A stretch of 64,000 bases of DNA, taken from Vibrio sp. HDW18. Its GTDB lineage: Bacteria; Pseudomonadota; Gammaproteobacteria; Enterobacterales; Vibrionaceae. Positions 63,619-64,000 of this stretch are shown here, piece by piece; the first letter of the stretch is position 1; each line of letters opens with the position of its first letter. A program made the position numbers and the translations under genes. Under the pieces are notes generated by a model. The model worked only from the letters and a program-made list of their open reading frames with translations. It had not been told where the DNA came from and did no database searches. The DNA lies in contig NZ_CP049913.1 in the NCBI RefSeq assembly GCF_011306175.1, forward strand, positions 62,001-126,000. The letters run 5' to 3'.

Positions 63619-64000
63619 CAGCGCTTCCTGATCCCATAATCTCTCAATTTATTGGCAATCGAAGTGTGCGACACATTGAGTCGTTTGGCCAATTTACGGC
63701 TAGAAGGGAAAGCTTGGAACAGACGATCCAACACCTGCGATTCGTATTCCTTCATGATGTCATCGAGCGAGCCATCAAGGTTAAGGCTGGACGCGGCGCT
63801 TACCGTATCGATTTGCGGCAAGTGGAACGGCTCAATGCCGAGCACTTCCCCCTCAATTTCAGTTAAGGCACGCAGCACCATATTATCCAATTGGCGCATA
63901 TTGCCCGGCCACGGATATTGGCTCAGTTTATCCAACAGATCGGTGCTCAATGTCGGCTTCAGCATGCCAAGTTTCGCACAATGCTTAGTGATAAAGAGCT
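63618..64000 (-). CDS. tyrR: Transcriptional regulator TyrR, C-terminal part
   Basis: The reading frame enters from the right edge and gives the last 127 residues. These comprise the end of the AAA+ domain (LSQYPWPGNMRQLDNMVLRA) and the C-terminal DNA-binding helix-turn-helix (SSRKLAKRLNVSHTSIANKL then RDYGIRKR), which is characteristic of TyrR, the aromatic amino-acid regulator. The full protein is usually about 510 residues. It overlaps rimJ by one base. Confidence 0.9.
   Translation of the reverse strand, partial: LFITKHCAKLGMLKPTLSTDLLDKLSQYPWPGNMRQLDNMVLRALTEIEGEVLGIEPFHLPQIDTVSAASSLNLDGSLDDIMKEYESQVLDRLFQAFPSSRKLAKRLNVSHTSIANKLRDYGIRKR

Noticed and set aside
1..64000. tRNA, rRNA and CRISPR arrays
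   Set aside because: I saw no cloverleaf-like sequence with a T-loop, no rRNA segment, and no regularly spaced repeat array anywhere in the window.

Overview
This 64 kb window looks like chromosome 1 of a Vibrio species, at or near Vibrio cholerae. The main reasons are a complete vceR/vceCAB-type efflux locus, an ERIC-type intergenic repeat that occurs widely in vibrios, the yccA-tusE-acyP-rlmI neighbourhood shared with other gammaproteobacteria, and a tyrR-rimJ pair. I found no tRNA, rRNA, CRISPR array, prophage or integrase gene. The species call is inference; the gene families are read from the sequence.

Layout, left to right. 1-3.4 kb: end of an alanine/sodium symporter, a LysE/RhtB exporter and an M32 carboxypeptidase. 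3.5-11.4 kb: a type I restriction-modification island on the minus strand, in transcription order hsdM, hsdS, a DUF1016 PD-(D/E)xK nuclease, hsdR. The hsdS frame is broken at a run of eight A, which suggests phase variation. A second, divergent copy of the last 75 bases of the carboxypeptidase gene sits just past the island, a footprint of how the island arrived. 11.7-16.7 kb: the vceB-vceA-vceC efflux operon, with the divergent TetR gene vceR and a palindromic operator between them. 16.7-28.5 kb: rhlE, yegD (Hsp70-like), an internally deleted IS630-family element, a secreted phytase/esterase-like beta-propeller protein, a small outer-membrane barrel protein, hrpA, a hypothetical gene and a DEDDh exonuclease that overlaps a CHASE-GGDEF diguanylate cyclase gene.

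30.4-36 kb holds what I consider the most interesting candidate system: a DUF2760 coiled-coil protein and two unusual Hsp70 paralogues in one operon, preceded by a near-consensus sigma-32 (heat-shock) promoter. With YegD the window carries three non-canonical Hsp70-type ATPases. 36.4-40.4 kb: two hypothetical genes, queC, yidA and a siroheme-synthase-like protein whose methyltransferase half is cut short. 40.9-45.2 kb: the aapJQMP amino-acid ABC transporter operon. 45.4-49.6 kb: yccA (also with a sigma-32-like promoter), tusE, acyP, rlmI and an M20 peptidase.

49.7-64 kb: a NUDIX-PAP2 fusion protein, a GNAT acetyltransferase, a LysR regulator with a FAD oxidoreductase, an ERIC element, a divergent class A penicillin-binding protein, a DASS transporter in an operon with a cyclic-nucleotide-domain histidine kinase and a response regulator, rhtA, a DUF2947 gene, rimJ, and the 3' part of tyrR running off the window. 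Start codons were moved inward from the longest open frame where a Shine-Dalgarno sequence or family length favoured it; each case is stated.
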